Source: Flavobacterium johnsoniae UW101 (lineage in GTDB: Bacteria; Bacteroidota; Bacteroidia; Flavobacteriales; Flavobacteriaceae). From it: DNA of 64,000 nt. The stretch spans positions 4,774,001 through 4,838,000 of the forward strand of contig NC_009441.1 of NCBI RefSeq assembly GCF_000016645.1. Direction: 5' to 3'. The number at the start of each line of letters is the position of its first letter. Position 1 is the first letter of the stretch. Below the pieces are notes generated by a model that saw only the letters and a list, made by a program, of their open reading frames with translations, was not told where the DNA came from and made no database searches. Shown here one piece after another: positions 1 to 7,553 of this stretch. The position numbers were made by a program, and so were the translations under genes.

Positions 1-793
1 CTAAAATACCGCAGGTTCCGGGTCCGCCCAAAAATTTATGAGGCGAAAAGAAAATTGCATCCAATTGCTGTTCTGGATCTTTTGGATGCATATCGATTTT
101 GACATACGGTGCCGAAGCTGCAAAATCTACAAAACAAAGTCCCCCGTTTTGGTGCATAATTTTGGCTAATTCATGATAAGGCGTAATAATTCCCGTAACA
201 TTCGAACAGGCCGTAAATGAACCTATTTTTAAGCTTCTGTCTGCATATTTTTTGATTTCCTGAGAAAGTACCTTCGGATCAACTAAATTATTTTCATCAG
301 GCGGTAAAATCACAACTTCGGCATTGGTTTCATACCACGAAACCTGATTGGAGTGATGTTCCATGTGTGTGATAAAAACGACAGGTCTATCCTGATCTGA
401 TTTTGTTCTCAGAGCCATAATACGCTGCAGTTTCGATAAAGCTGCTGTCATACCGCTTCCGGTTGTTATCAAAACATCTGATTCATTAGCGTTAACCGAT
501 TTTTTAATAATATCTCTTGCATACTGATACGCATACGTGGACGTTTTTCCTGTTTGACTTGAAAGTGAATGCGTATTGGCAATCATTGGGCCGATTTTAT
601 TGAGCATTATATCTTCGATCGGGATATACAGCCTTCCACTGGCAACCCAGTCAGCATATATCAGATTTTGCTCTCCGTAAACCGATTCGAAAGTATGATC
701 AATTCCTACTGTATTTTCTCTAAACTTAGAAAAGTAACATTCAGACTCTGTTGGTTTTGTTGTTGGCTCAATAGCATTCATTTCCTTTATCAT
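1..793 (-). CDS. Class V aminotransferase (cysteine desulfurase-like), C-terminus outside window
   Basis: PLP-dependent fold-type I enzyme related to cysteine desulfurases and selenocysteine lyases. The minus strand reads from an ATG at 793 (MIKEMNAIEPTTK) without a stop to base 1, about 264 codons. Visible motifs are an N-terminal YADWVASGR segment, TTGSGMTAAL (phosphate binding), HMEHHSNQVSW, and near the window edge SPHKFLGGPGT, whose Lys is the expected Schiff-base residue. A second in-frame ATG lies four codons downstream. It follows the TlpA-like gene on the same strand with a repeat between them, so cotranscription from the SAM riboswitch promoter is possible but unproven. Substrate unknown. 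Confidence 0.85.
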   Translation of the reverse strand, partial: MIKEMNAIEPTTKPTESECYFSKFRENTVGIDHTFESVYGEQNLIYADWVASGRLYIPIEDIMLNKIGPMIANTHSLSSQTGKTSTYAYQYARDIIKKSVNANESDVLITTGSGMTAALSKLQRIMALRTKSDQDRPVVFITHMEHHSNQVSWYETNAEVVILPPDENNLVDPKVLSQEIKKYADRSLKIGSFTACSNVTGIITPYHELAKIMHQNGGLCFVDFAASAPYVKIDMHPKDPEQQLDAIFFSPHKFLGGPGTCGIL

Positions 794-837
794 TTTAATT
801 AACTAAATTGTATTTGCATGTGTTTTATTCTTCTTTT

Positions 838-937
838 TGTCATTTCGACGGAGGAGAAATCACACATGTAACTCGACAAAGATTGACGACTTTCTATATG
901 GATTCTCTAGTGTGATTCCTCGTTCCTCGGAATGACA
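838..937. repeat. 100-bp inverted repeat (TGTCATTTCGACGG family)
   Basis: The left arm starts TGTCATTTCGACGGAGGAG and ends near 865 with AATCACAC. The right arm (910-937) runs GTGTGATTCCTCG to GGAATGACA, so the element can fold into one long imperfect hairpin. It sits between two same-strand genes. Elements of this kind are common between genes in flavobacterial genomes; that is recollection, not a search result. Confidence 0.7.
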
Positions 938-955
938 AGATTGCGTATTTCTTTA

Positions 956-1945
956 TCAAATTTTACTTTCTAAAAGTGATTTTAGTGTAGATTGTAATTC
1001 TTCTCCATGAAGATTTTTTGCAACGATTATTCCTTTTGAATCTACTAAATAGTTTCCCGGAATAGCTCCTACACCGTATAATTTTGCAACGGCACTGTTC
1101 CAGAAAAGTAAATCAGAAACATGTGTCCAGGTTAAATTATCGTCCTGAATTCCTTTAATCCAGTTTTCTTTCTTTTTATCCAATGAAATTCCCACAATAT
1201 TGAATCCTTTGTCATGAAATTCTTTGTAAGCGGCTACGATATTCGGATTTTCTCTTCGGCATGGACCGCACCATGAAGCCCAAAAATCGACTAAAGTGTA
1301 ACCTTTTAGATTATCATAAAGACGAACTGGCTTTCCGTTAGGATCATTGGCTGTAAAATCCGGGGCTTTTTTACCTACTGCTAATCCGTCTAAAACAACA
1401 GCCAGTTCTTTTAATTCTTTCACGTAAGTGGTATTTTGAAGACTTTTATCCAGCAGGGCAATATTTTGTGTAATCTGCTCAGGTGTTAATCTGTATGACC
1501 AATTTCTATACAAGACATAAGCAGAAACAATAGATTTTGGATGTTCAGTTATAAATTTGCTGATTTCTGCATCTTTGCTCTTTTTATAGGTTTCGAACAA
1601 ATCCTGAGAAGCTGAACCCTCAACGACAGAAGCTGTATAATATTTCTTCGGACTCAGCTTTACTGTAATTGGTTCTTTTTCAAGGAAAATATACAAAGGC
1701 GAACTTTCTGTGTTTACACTTAATCCGTATAATTCAGGCGTTTTTACTTTTGTTTTAAAACTAAAATTTCCGTCTTTTACTTTTACTGAATCTATTGTGG
1801 TAAACATTTTATTGTGAAACTTCTGTAAGTAAACATATTGTGCAACGGTATCGACAACAGTTCCTTTTAATTGTAAATTACTTTCCTGTGCCTGAGTTTG
1901 AACAGCTCCAAGAAACAAAGCAAAACCTAATAGTATTTTTTTCAT
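956..1945 (-). CDS. TlpA-like thiol-disulfide oxidoreductase with DUF4369 domain
   Basis: Secreted thioredoxin-fold protein expected to reduce or shuffle disulfides in the periplasm. I start it at the ATG giving MKKILLGFALFLG, a clean signal peptide ending at TQAQ; an upstream ATG at 1972 would add nine hydrophilic residues ahead of the signal. Residues about 25-110 match the DUF4369 beta-rich domain usual in Bacteroidota TlpA proteins. The C-terminal AhpC/TSA-type domain carries WCGPC at about residues 225-229 and the cis-Pro segment GAIPGNYLVD. About 329 aa, normal for the family. It is the first full-length gene after a SAM-I riboswitch and a 28-codon ORF. Confidence 0.9.
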   Translation of the reverse strand: MKKILLGFALFLGAVQTQAQESNLQLKGTVVDTVAQYVYLQKFHNKMFTTIDSVKVKDGNFSFKTKVKTPELYGLSVNTESSPLYIFLEKEPITVKLSPKKYYTASVVEGSASQDLFETYKKSKDAEISKFITEHPKSIVSAYVLYRNWSYRLTPEQITQNIALLDKSLQNTTYVKELKELAVVLDGLAVGKKAPDFTANDPNGKPVRLYDNLKGYTLVDFWASWCGPCRRENPNIVAAYKEFHDKGFNIVGISLDKKKENWIKGIQDDNLTWTHVSDLLFWNSAVAKLYGVGAIPGNYLVDSKGIIVAKNLHGEELQSTLKSLLESKI

Positions 1946-2047
1946 TTTATTTTTAGTTTTTAGATTAGACAAAGGGGGTTCAGGCCGATGAAAAAACCAT
2001 CAGCAGATTGTATTTTAAAAAGAAGGTTTAAGAGAGAATTCGTGTTT

Positions 2048-2134
2048 TTACATTCGAAAAACGGCCAGACTATTTTCTTCTAAAATTATATTCAAAAGCT
2101 CATAACCGGCGTATAAAATTGATTCTGTTTTCAT
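2048..2134 (-). CDS. 28-aa ORF between SAM riboswitch and TlpA-like gene
   Basis: ATG at 2134, TAA at 2050-2048. The peptide begins MKTESILYAGYELL and ends SLAVFRM. It lies about 50 nt after the riboswitch aptamer and about 100 nt before the thioredoxin gene. I do not recognise the peptide. It could be a leader peptide, a small protein in its own right, or the relic of a gene once controlled by the riboswitch. The ATG is preceded by an A/T-rich stretch usual for Bacteroidota starts. Coding status is uncertain. Confidence 0.4.
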   Translation of the reverse strand: MKTESILYAGYELLNIILEENSLAVFRM

Positions 2135-2183
2135 TTTAATAAATTTTAATCGATGAACTTATTCAGATTTTGAGGAAATCTTT

Positions 2184-2280
2184 CTTATCTGCCCGCTTAT
2201 AGCGGAAGGATTTAGCACCTTATTCGGCAACAGGTTGCTAAGACTTCATTGGGCCTATTCCCTCAGTCTTTCTGGATAAG
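2184..2280 (-). promoter_or_regulatory. SAM-I (S-box) riboswitch
   Basis: On the minus strand the aptamer is closed by CTTATC (2280-2275) pairing with GATAAG (2189-2184). Inside are the classic S-box pieces: P2 GACTGAGGGA with AGTC, the TGAAGTCTTAGCAACC core, P3 TTAGCAACC pairing with AGGTGCTAA, and P4 TCCGCTATAAGCGGG. Size and order match SAM-I riboswitches. In Bacteroidota these normally control methionine or cysteine genes; here the genes downstream are a small ORF, a TlpA-like thioredoxin and a class V aminotransferase. No strong intrinsic terminator follows, so translational control or an unseen terminator is possible. Confidence 0.92.
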
Positions 2281-2306
2281 TATCATTATATAAATTTTCT
2301 GTGATA

Positions 2307-2338
2307 CAAATATATATTAATTCTACAGAATTAGTCAA
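2307..2338 (-). promoter_or_regulatory. Bacteroidota-type promoter ahead of the SAM riboswitch
   Basis: On the minus strand a -33 TTG (2338-2336) is followed after 21 nt by a -7 box TATATTTG (2314-2307), fitting the TTTG / TANNTTTG consensus. Transcription would start about 25 nt before the aptamer. Confidence 0.6.
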
Positions 2339-2515
2339 GTATAAATTAAGTTTTTTTCATTTTTATTGAAAAAGTGTTATTCAACAAAATATAAATCACT
2401 GTATTTAAACTAATTACATGAAATTATAATTTTAAGAGACGCAATCAATTTATAATGGAAATTCATACATCAATTGCAATATAATTGATTAGTTTGTTTT
2501 TATATGACATAAAAA

Positions 2516-2543
2516 AAACTCATTTCGGTTATGAAATGAGTTT
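2516..2543 (-). terminator. Rho-independent terminator of the nitronate monooxygenase operon
   Basis: AAACTCATTTC (2516-2526) pairs with GAAATGAGTTT (2533-2543) around a 6-nt loop. Read on the minus strand it is followed by a run of T, just after the stop of the nitronate monooxygenase gene. Confidence 0.8.
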
Positions 2544-2553
2544 CTATTTAGTA

Positions 2554-3639
2554 TTATGATTTTAATCCATCAAAATAAGCTGTAGTTTCTTCAATCAAAG
2601 CATTCATCAAAACAGAAGCTTTAGTATGTTTTAAAATTGGAGAAATCTGACCGCCCCAAAATAATATCATATCCCATTTTTGTTTATCAAGCGCTGCTTT
2701 TCGCAGTGGAGCAATAAAAGTAGTCTGTAATGGAAAAGGCAGAATATCTGATTCTTTTCCCATTATATCTTTAGCAAGCCGGCTTGTAATCCCGCGTCCG
2801 AGTCTTCCTGTGTAAGCGCGTGAAAGTGTGGTGTATTTTGCAGCATCAGAAAACAGCATTTCTCTATGAATTGGCAGTGCATTAGATTCGTCTGTAGCTA
2901 AAAAAGCGGTTCCTATTTGCGCAGCACTTGCTCCTAATGTTAAAGCTGCTGCAATTCCTTTTCCATCAGCAATGCCGCCGGCTACAATTATGGGTGTTTT
3001 TATTTTTTCGCGCATTAACTGCAATAGAACAAAAGTTCCGGTTAAAGAAACTTCAGATTTATCTAAAAAAGAAGGACGATGTCCGCCTGCTTCAAAACCA
3101 GAAGCAATAATCATATCAACGCCTTTGCTGTCCAAAAAAACAGCTTCATCGAGAGTTGTTGCAGCTCCAACTGTTACAATTCCTGATTTTCGGCATTGTT
3201 CTAAAACATCATCTGAGGGAACGCCAAACATAAAACTGAAAACTTTTGGCTTAACGTCTAAAATTACCTGCAGCTGATTTTCAAATCTAGATTGAAATGG
3301 AGCTGGTTTTTCCGGAAGTGCGATTCCAGCTTCATCATAATACGGTTTAAAAACGGCTTTTGTTTTCTCAAACTGTTCATCGGTTAAACCGCCTTCGGGA
3401 ATATCATGGTCTGAAACCCAAAGATTGATATTATAGGGTTTATTTGTGGCTGCTTTTAACTGTTTATCAATGTCGAAAATTTCCTGCGGACTCATTGTAT
3501 AAACTCCATAACCGCCTAATCCGCCTGCATTAGAAACTGCAGCGGTTAATTCTACACTTGATAAATTGCCTCCAAAAGGTCCTTGTAAAATTGGATAATC
3601 AATTCCTAAGAGTTCTTTAGCTTTTGTATTGTACCACAT
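2554..3639 (-). CDS. Nitronate monooxygenase (2-nitropropane dioxygenase family)
   Basis: FMN-dependent TIM-barrel enzyme that oxidises nitronates, typically propionate-3-nitronate, to carbonyls and nitrite. Hallmarks are YPILQGPFGG near the N-terminus, AVSNAGGLGGYG, VTVGAATTLDEA, ASGFEAGGHR (with the family His) and the phosphate-binding AGGIADGKGIAAAL followed by GASAAQIGTAFLAT. Length 361 aa is typical. It is the last gene of a minus-strand run NTF2-like / SDR / tautomerase / YceI, with only 16 nt to the NTF2-like stop, and is followed by a terminator. Role in detoxifying nitro compounds is inferred from the family. Confidence 0.9.
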   Translation of the reverse strand: MWYNTKAKELLGIDYPILQGPFGGNLSSVELTAAVSNAGGLGGYGVYTMSPQEIFDIDKQLKAATNKPYNINLWVSDHDIPEGGLTDEQFEKTKAVFKPYYDEAGIALPEKPAPFQSRFENQLQVILDVKPKVFSFMFGVPSDDVLEQCRKSGIVTVGAATTLDEAVFLDSKGVDMIIASGFEAGGHRPSFLDKSEVSLTGTFVLLQLMREKIKTPIIVAGGIADGKGIAAALTLGASAAQIGTAFLATDESNALPIHREMLFSDAAKYTTLSRAYTGRLGRGITSRLAKDIMGKESDILPFPLQTTFIAPLRKAALDKQKWDMILFWGGQISPILKHTKASVLMNALIEETTAYFDGLKS

Positions 3640-3655
3640 TGCTTCAAGATTTAAA

Positions 3656-4105
3656 TTATCTGCTGGTATCAGTCAGCATTTTGTTAACAATCAGCCATCG
3701 GCCGTTAATCTTATGGAAAGATAAAAAATCCCGATAATTAAAGTCATACATTTTAACATTTAATTCGGCCACAGCAATAGAATTTACAACGCTTATATGC
3801 AGAATTTCTCCTTTAAACGGTTTACCGGAATCCTTTGGACTTTGTCGGTTTTTAACACCATCCAGATACAAATCGACTGTTTTAAAATAAGGCTGTCCTT
3901 TTACATCCCCAAACAGGAATGTTCCGGGTTGAAAAACACTTCCTAAAAGTATTTCATCACCTTCATAAATGCCTTTAAAATAATAATTTTCTATGGCATC
4001 TGTAATAGCCTGAATTTCTATTTGATTTTCCATTTTAATTGTATTTTGAGCTTTTATGCCCTGAAAATTCCAGAGCATAAAAGCAGTTAATAAAATCGTT
4101 TTCAT
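3656..4105 (-). CDS. Secreted NTF2-like (lumazine-binding-like) protein
   Basis: 149 aa. The first about 19 residues (MKTILLTAFMLWNFQGIKAQ) look like a signal peptide; an internal Met (MENQIEIQ) would give a cytoplasmic form, so location is uncertain. The rest, with ITDAIENYYFKGIYEGD, FQPGTFLFGDVKGQPY and a closing FHKINGRWLIVNKM, matches the NTF2/SnoaL-like fold of the putative lumazine-binding family common in flavobacteria. Its ATG directly abuts the stop of the SDR gene (TAAATG), so the two are translationally coupled. Substrate unknown. Confidence 0.8.
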   Translation of the reverse strand: MKTILLTAFMLWNFQGIKAQNTIKMENQIEIQAITDAIENYYFKGIYEGDEILLGSVFQPGTFLFGDVKGQPYFKTVDLYLDGVKNRQSPKDSGKPFKGEILHISVVNSIAVAELNVKMYDFNYRDFLSFHKINGRWLIVNKMLTDTSR

Positions 4106-4840
4106 TTAATTTAAATTGTGTCCTGCACCTTTTCCGCCGTCAACATTAATAATGGCTCCGGTAATAAAATTACTTTTGGCAACAGTGTAAACAATTTCAG
4201 AAACATCATCGGTCTCTCCTACTCTGTTTAATAAATGCAGTCCGGCACTCTGATCAGCATTGTCACCATGCATTGGCGTACGAATTACACCCGGAGCAAC
4301 GGTATTGACACGAATATTTTGTTTTCCAAATTCGGCCGCTAACTGAATCGTCAAGGCATGAATTGCTCCTTTACTTGAAATAGGTGCCGAAGCGGGCCAT
4401 CCGCCTAAACCATGATTTACCAATGGCGTTCCGATATTAATTACTACGCCTCCCTGCTGTTTAAGCATTTGCGGAATAACAGATTGAGTTGTGAAATAAG
4501 TTCCTTTTAAATTGGTTTTTAGAAAGGTATCTAAATACGCTTCGTCTACTTCTAAAAATGGTTTACTGGCAAAAATTCCGGCATTATTGATTAATACATC
4601 TACAGAACCAAATTTTTCTAAAGCAATTTTAACCAGTTGTTCTCCTGTTTTTTTATCGCTTACATCTCCGGCAAATTTTGCCAGATTATCGCCTGCACCA
4701 AATTCATTGAACGTTTTTTCTAATGCACTTTCTGTTAACGAATTGATTACTACATTATCGCCTCTGTCTAAAAAATATTTAGCGATTCCTTTTCCAATTC
4801 CCGAAGCAGCTCCGGTAACGATTATAGTTTGTTTTTTCAT
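4106..4840 (-). CDS. SDR-family protein lacking the usual Ser-Tyr catalytic pair
   Basis: Short-chain dehydrogenase fold, 244 aa. The cofactor motif VTGAASGIGKG (residues 8-18), the NNAG motif (LINNAGIF) and the closing FITGAIINVDGGKG are all present. The active-site block reads WPASAPISSKG: Lys157 is present but position 153, where Tyr is expected in YxxxK, is Pro, and the strand that normally carries Ser reads NIGTPL. Either the enzyme uses other residues or it is a non-canonical or catalytically weak SDR. It lies 4 nt downstream of the tautomerase gene and overlaps none; operon membership with tautomerase, YceI, NTF2-like and nitronate monooxygenase is clear. Confidence 0.85.
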   Translation of the reverse strand: MKKQTIIVTGAASGIGKGIAKYFLDRGDNVVINSLTESALEKTFNEFGAGDNLAKFAGDVSDKKTGEQLVKIALEKFGSVDVLINNAGIFASKPFLEVDEAYLDTFLKTNLKGTYFTTQSVIPQMLKQQGGVVINIGTPLVNHGLGGWPASAPISSKGAIHALTIQLAAEFGKQNIRVNTVAPGVIRTPMHGDNADQSAGLHLLNRVGETDDVSEIVYTVAKSNFITGAIINVDGGKGAGHNLN

Positions 4841-4844
4841 GATG

Positions 4845-5063
4845 TTATTTTTTATCGGCTGTTATGCCTTTTTCTCTTAATACTGATACTTGTTCTCCTG
4901 CATACCCCCAATCGTCCAGTTCTATTTCCTGAATCACAACATGGGTTAAATGCGGATCTTTATTTAATACTTCTGTAATCAGATTGGTAATACCGCTGAT
5001 TAATTCTTGTTTTTGCCCGCGTGTTACTCCTTCGCGGGTCAATTCGATTTTTACGTAAGGCAT
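4845..5063 (-). CDS. 4-oxalocrotonate tautomerase family protein
   Basis: 72 aa, the usual size of a single-domain tautomerase. It starts MPYVKIELTREG, so removal of Met exposes the catalytic N-terminal Pro. The following GVTRGQKQELISGITNLITEVL helix and VVIQEIELDDWGYAG segment fit the family. These enzymes catalyse keto-enol tautomerisation in aromatic or unsaturated acid breakdown; the substrate here cannot be told. It is 5 nt downstream of YceI and 4 nt upstream of the SDR gene, all on the minus strand. Confidence 0.9.
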   Translation of the reverse strand: MPYVKIELTREGVTRGQKQELISGITNLITEVLNKDPHLTHVVIQEIELDDWGYAGEQVSVLREKGITADKK

Positions 5064-5068
5064 GATAA

Positions 5069-5623
5069 TTAGTTTTTAGATTGTCCTGAAAAAACGGCTT
5101 CGGCTGTGATATTAAAATCAAGCTCAAAGTCGTTGTAGATTAAAGTGTCTCCCAAATCTTTGAAGAAATTTCCTGAACGAAATTTGATATCGTATTTTGT
5201 ACGATCTATAATTAATTTCCCTGAAAGTGAAATACTATTACTGATGTTTTTTATTTCAGCTTCAAAACCCACAAGATGTGTAATATCTTTTATGGTCAGG
5301 TTTCCTTCCAGGAAATAAACAGTGTTTGATATTTCTTTTACACTTAAAACATCAAAAGAAGCAGTTGGGAATTTTTCGATAGAGAAAAAATCATCTGAAG
5401 CCAAATGTCCTGCAAACTGAGCATTTGTTGCCGCATCTGTAACGTCCAGAATTTTGATAGAGGCTGTATCGATAACAATGTTTCCTCCTTTTATTTTTCC
5501 ATCATTAAAGATGAAATTACCTTTTTTGATACCAATTGTACCATTATGAGCACCGGTAACTTTTCTGCCAGTCCATTCTACGCTGCTGTTTGAGCTTACG
5601 ATATTAAAATTTATTGTTTCCAT
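5069..5623 (-). CDS. YceI-family lipid-binding protein
   Basis: 184 aa lipocalin-like beta barrel of the YceI family, known to bind polyisoprenoid or other lipids. Visible hallmarks are SSVEWTGRKVTGAHNGTI, the DGKIKGGNIVID strand, ASFDVLSV and GNLTIKDITH, all in family order. No signal peptide is seen (METINFNIVSSNSS), which is usual for the cytoplasmic flavobacterial forms. It is the first gene of the five-gene minus-strand operon ending at the nitronate monooxygenase, and probably carries the operon promoter in the 358-bp gap upstream. Confidence 0.88.
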   Translation of the reverse strand: METINFNIVSSNSSVEWTGRKVTGAHNGTIGIKKGNFIFNDGKIKGGNIVIDTASIKILDVTDAATNAQFAGHLASDDFFSIEKFPTASFDVLSVKEISNTVYFLEGNLTIKDITHLVGFEAEIKNISNSISLSGKLIIDRTKYDIKFRSGNFFKDLGDTLIYNDFELDFNITAEAVFSGQSKN

Positions 5624-5796
5624 TTTTATTGTATTTAAAAGTACAATACAAAGGAACGGCGGTTATAGAAATGGGTTAGGTGATGTAGATCACATTCGTT
5701 TTTTTTAGGTTTGAGGTTCTAAGATACTAAGTTGCTAAGGTCCTAAGGTTTTTTATATAGATGTAGAATTAAAACATTATGACACCTAATTTAAAC

Positions 5797-5960
5797 CATT
5801 GCCTGCGGTTTCAACCGCAGGGACACAATGTATAGTTTCAATCTAAATTTCCGTAGTTAAAACCACAGGCAATGTTACTATAGTAATCCATAAAACAATC
5901 TGCTCAAATCAGCAAAATCTGCGTGAAAACAAATCTGCTTAAAAAAATCATTTTAATCTG
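5797..5960. repeat. Intergenic inverted repeats (CATTGCCTG hairpin plus CTGCGTGAAA half-element)
   Basis: The 358-bp gap 5624-5981 holds no gene that I can support. CATTGCCTG (5797-5805) pairs with CAGGCAATG (5866-5874), enclosing a smaller perfect hairpin CTGCGGTTTCAACCGCAG (5803-5820). From about 5895 follow AATCTGCTC, AATCTGCGTG and AATCTGTGG motifs that recur in many other gaps of this window. Confidence 0.7.
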
Positions 5961-5981
5961 TGGAATCTGTGGCTAAAAAAG

Positions 5982-6554
5982 CTAAGAATTATGAAGCCGG
6001 CTTAAAGTTTCTCTGGAAACTCCTAAATAAGAAGCAATTAAATGTTTTGGCACTAAATTGTACAATTGCGGATATAAAGCCAAAAGTTCTTCATAACGCG
6101 TTTTTACATTATTATTCATAAATGATAGAAGGCGTTTTTGAGAAGCAATATACCCTTTATTGGTTCTCCAGCGAAAGAAATGTTCTATTTGATGAAATTC
6201 TGCACAGAGTTTTTCGCGATCGGCGCTGGATAAACACAGTACTTCGGCATCTGTAATACAATCTACATTTATTTGTGCGGGAGTTTGGTTATAAAGTGCA
6301 TTATAATCAGATGTCCACCAGGTTGGCATGGCAAACTGAAGAATGTACATTTTGATTTCATCATTTATAAAGAAAGCTTTCAAACACCCTGAAATCACAA
6401 AATATTCACAATCGACTTTATCGCCTTCGCTGATAATCGTTTGTCCTTTTTTAAAAGTCAAAGATTTGAAATGCGAAAAGAAATAATCAAATTCTTCTTG
6501 AGTAAGCGAAGCTGTTTTAGCGATATGCTCTTGTAAAAGTGTTTTAGCCTGCAT
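5982..6554 (-). CDS. Crp/Fnr-family transcriptional regulator
   Basis: About 190 aa from MQAKTLLQEHIAK. An in-frame ATG at 6632 would add 26 residues that do not look like part of the family, so I choose the internal start. Residues 20-110 form a cyclic-nucleotide-binding-like barrel (KKGQTIISEGDKVDCEYFV, SGCLKAFF). The C-terminal helix-turn-helix ends VPKHLIASYLGVSRETLSRL. No Fe-S cysteine cluster is seen, so this is not an FNR-type oxygen sensor. It is divergent from the DoxX-like gene and adjacent to the YceI operon, which are the likely targets. Confidence 0.87.
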   Translation of the reverse strand: MQAKTLLQEHIAKTASLTQEEFDYFFSHFKSLTFKKGQTIISEGDKVDCEYFVISGCLKAFFINDEIKMYILQFAMPTWWTSDYNALYNQTPAQINVDCITDAEVLCLSSADREKLCAEFHQIEHFFRWRTNKGYIASQKRLLSFMNNNVKTRYEELLALYPQLYNLVPKHLIASYLGVSRETLSRLHNS

Positions 6555-6722
6555 TTTAAATGGATTTTTTGATTTGAAAGTCATTTGTAAAGTTATAAAA
6601 TCAAATGAACTTATCGATTGTCTATTTCGCATTTCAATTTGTCCGTTTCACCAAAATACCAATATGAAATCGACTGCCGTTGACGCAATTTTGTCCTGTT
6701 TAACAACTTAAAATTTAAAATC

Positions 6723-7124
6723 ATGAATGCAAAAACAACAAAAATTATTTATTGGACAGGAATTATTTTAACTTCTTTATGGTTTGGTGCCAGCGGATTT
6801 TTTGAATTGACAACAAACAAATTAGTTTGGGAAATCACACAACTTTTAGGTTATCCTGCACATTTTATTTACATCCTGGGTGTTATGAAGGTTTCTGGAG
6901 TTATCACCTTATTAATTCCTAACAAATTATTACGATTAAAAGAATGGGTATTTGCGGGCGTATTTTTTGACATCATCTTTGCTTTCTTTTCAAAACTGGT
7001 TGTCTTAGGTTTCCCCGCAACTGTTGATGCCATTATTGCTTTTGTAATGGTAAGTGTTACTTATATCATGTTTAGAAAATTATACAGCGTAACTTATAAG
7101 GCAAGAGTTCTTGAGGAAAATTAA
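6723..7124 (+). CDS. DoxX-like membrane protein
   Basis: 133 aa, four predicted transmembrane helices (about residues 9-28, 45-66, 75-95 and 100-120) in the DoxX arrangement, with the GYPAHFIYILGVMKVSG segment typical of the DoxX-like family. Such proteins are thought to work in membrane redox balance or thiosulfate/quinone chemistry; no specific role can be assigned. It is divergent from the Crp/Fnr gene, sharing a gap of about 170 bp, so regulation by that protein is likely. Confidence 0.85.
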   Translation: MNAKTTKIIYWTGIILTSLWFGASGFFELTTNKLVWEITQLLGYPAHFIYILGVMKVSGVITLLIPNKLLRLKEWVFAGVFFDIIFAFFSKLVVLGFPATVDAIIAFVMVSVTYIMFRKLYSVTYKARVLEEN

Positions 7125-7147
7125 GATGTCTTATTTAATCTCACAAT

Positions 7148-7339
7148 CCCGATAGTTATCCGGGAACAAAGTTTTATTTCACGCAGATTAAGCAGATTGG
7201 GCAGATTTTTAAAAATAGCTGCTCACATCTGCTTAAATCTTTTAAATCTGCTTGAAACAAAATACTTTTAACCTGAACTCAAAATTTTGGCTAAAGCCCC
7301 TCAAACAGACTTTAAGTAACCTCCAGCTAAAGCTGGAGG
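7148..7339. repeat. Mosaic of intergenic palindromes
   Basis: The gap 7125-7553 has no supportable gene. It contains an imperfect copy of the CCCGATAG palindrome (7148-7164), a CACGCAGATT...AATCTGCTTG hairpin (about 7177-7255), GGCTAAAGCC (7289-7298) and a perfect hairpin CCTCCAGCTAAAGCTGGAGG (7320-7339). A TAAATTTG box at 7521-7528 may serve as the -7 element of the downstream SDR gene. Confidence 0.7.
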
Positions 7340-7553
7340 CAATTAAAACTAATAATTACTTTATGCACATTAATAATTATTTAAATGCATAAAAAATCTT
7401 TTTAATCCTTAAAAAAACCTTTGTCCCTCTGCTCCTTTGCACCTTTGTAACTTAAAAACCTGAGCTTTAAAACAAATTAAATTGAGCTTTTCAACAAAGC
7501 AACAACCTTCCTTTTCGACGTAAATTTGTAATGAACTTAAAAACACAATTACA

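Noticed and set aside
3656..5623. A catechol or aromatic degradation cluster
   Set aside because: Tautomerase and nitronate monooxygenase alone do not make it. No ring-cleavage dioxygenase or hydrolase of such a path is present.
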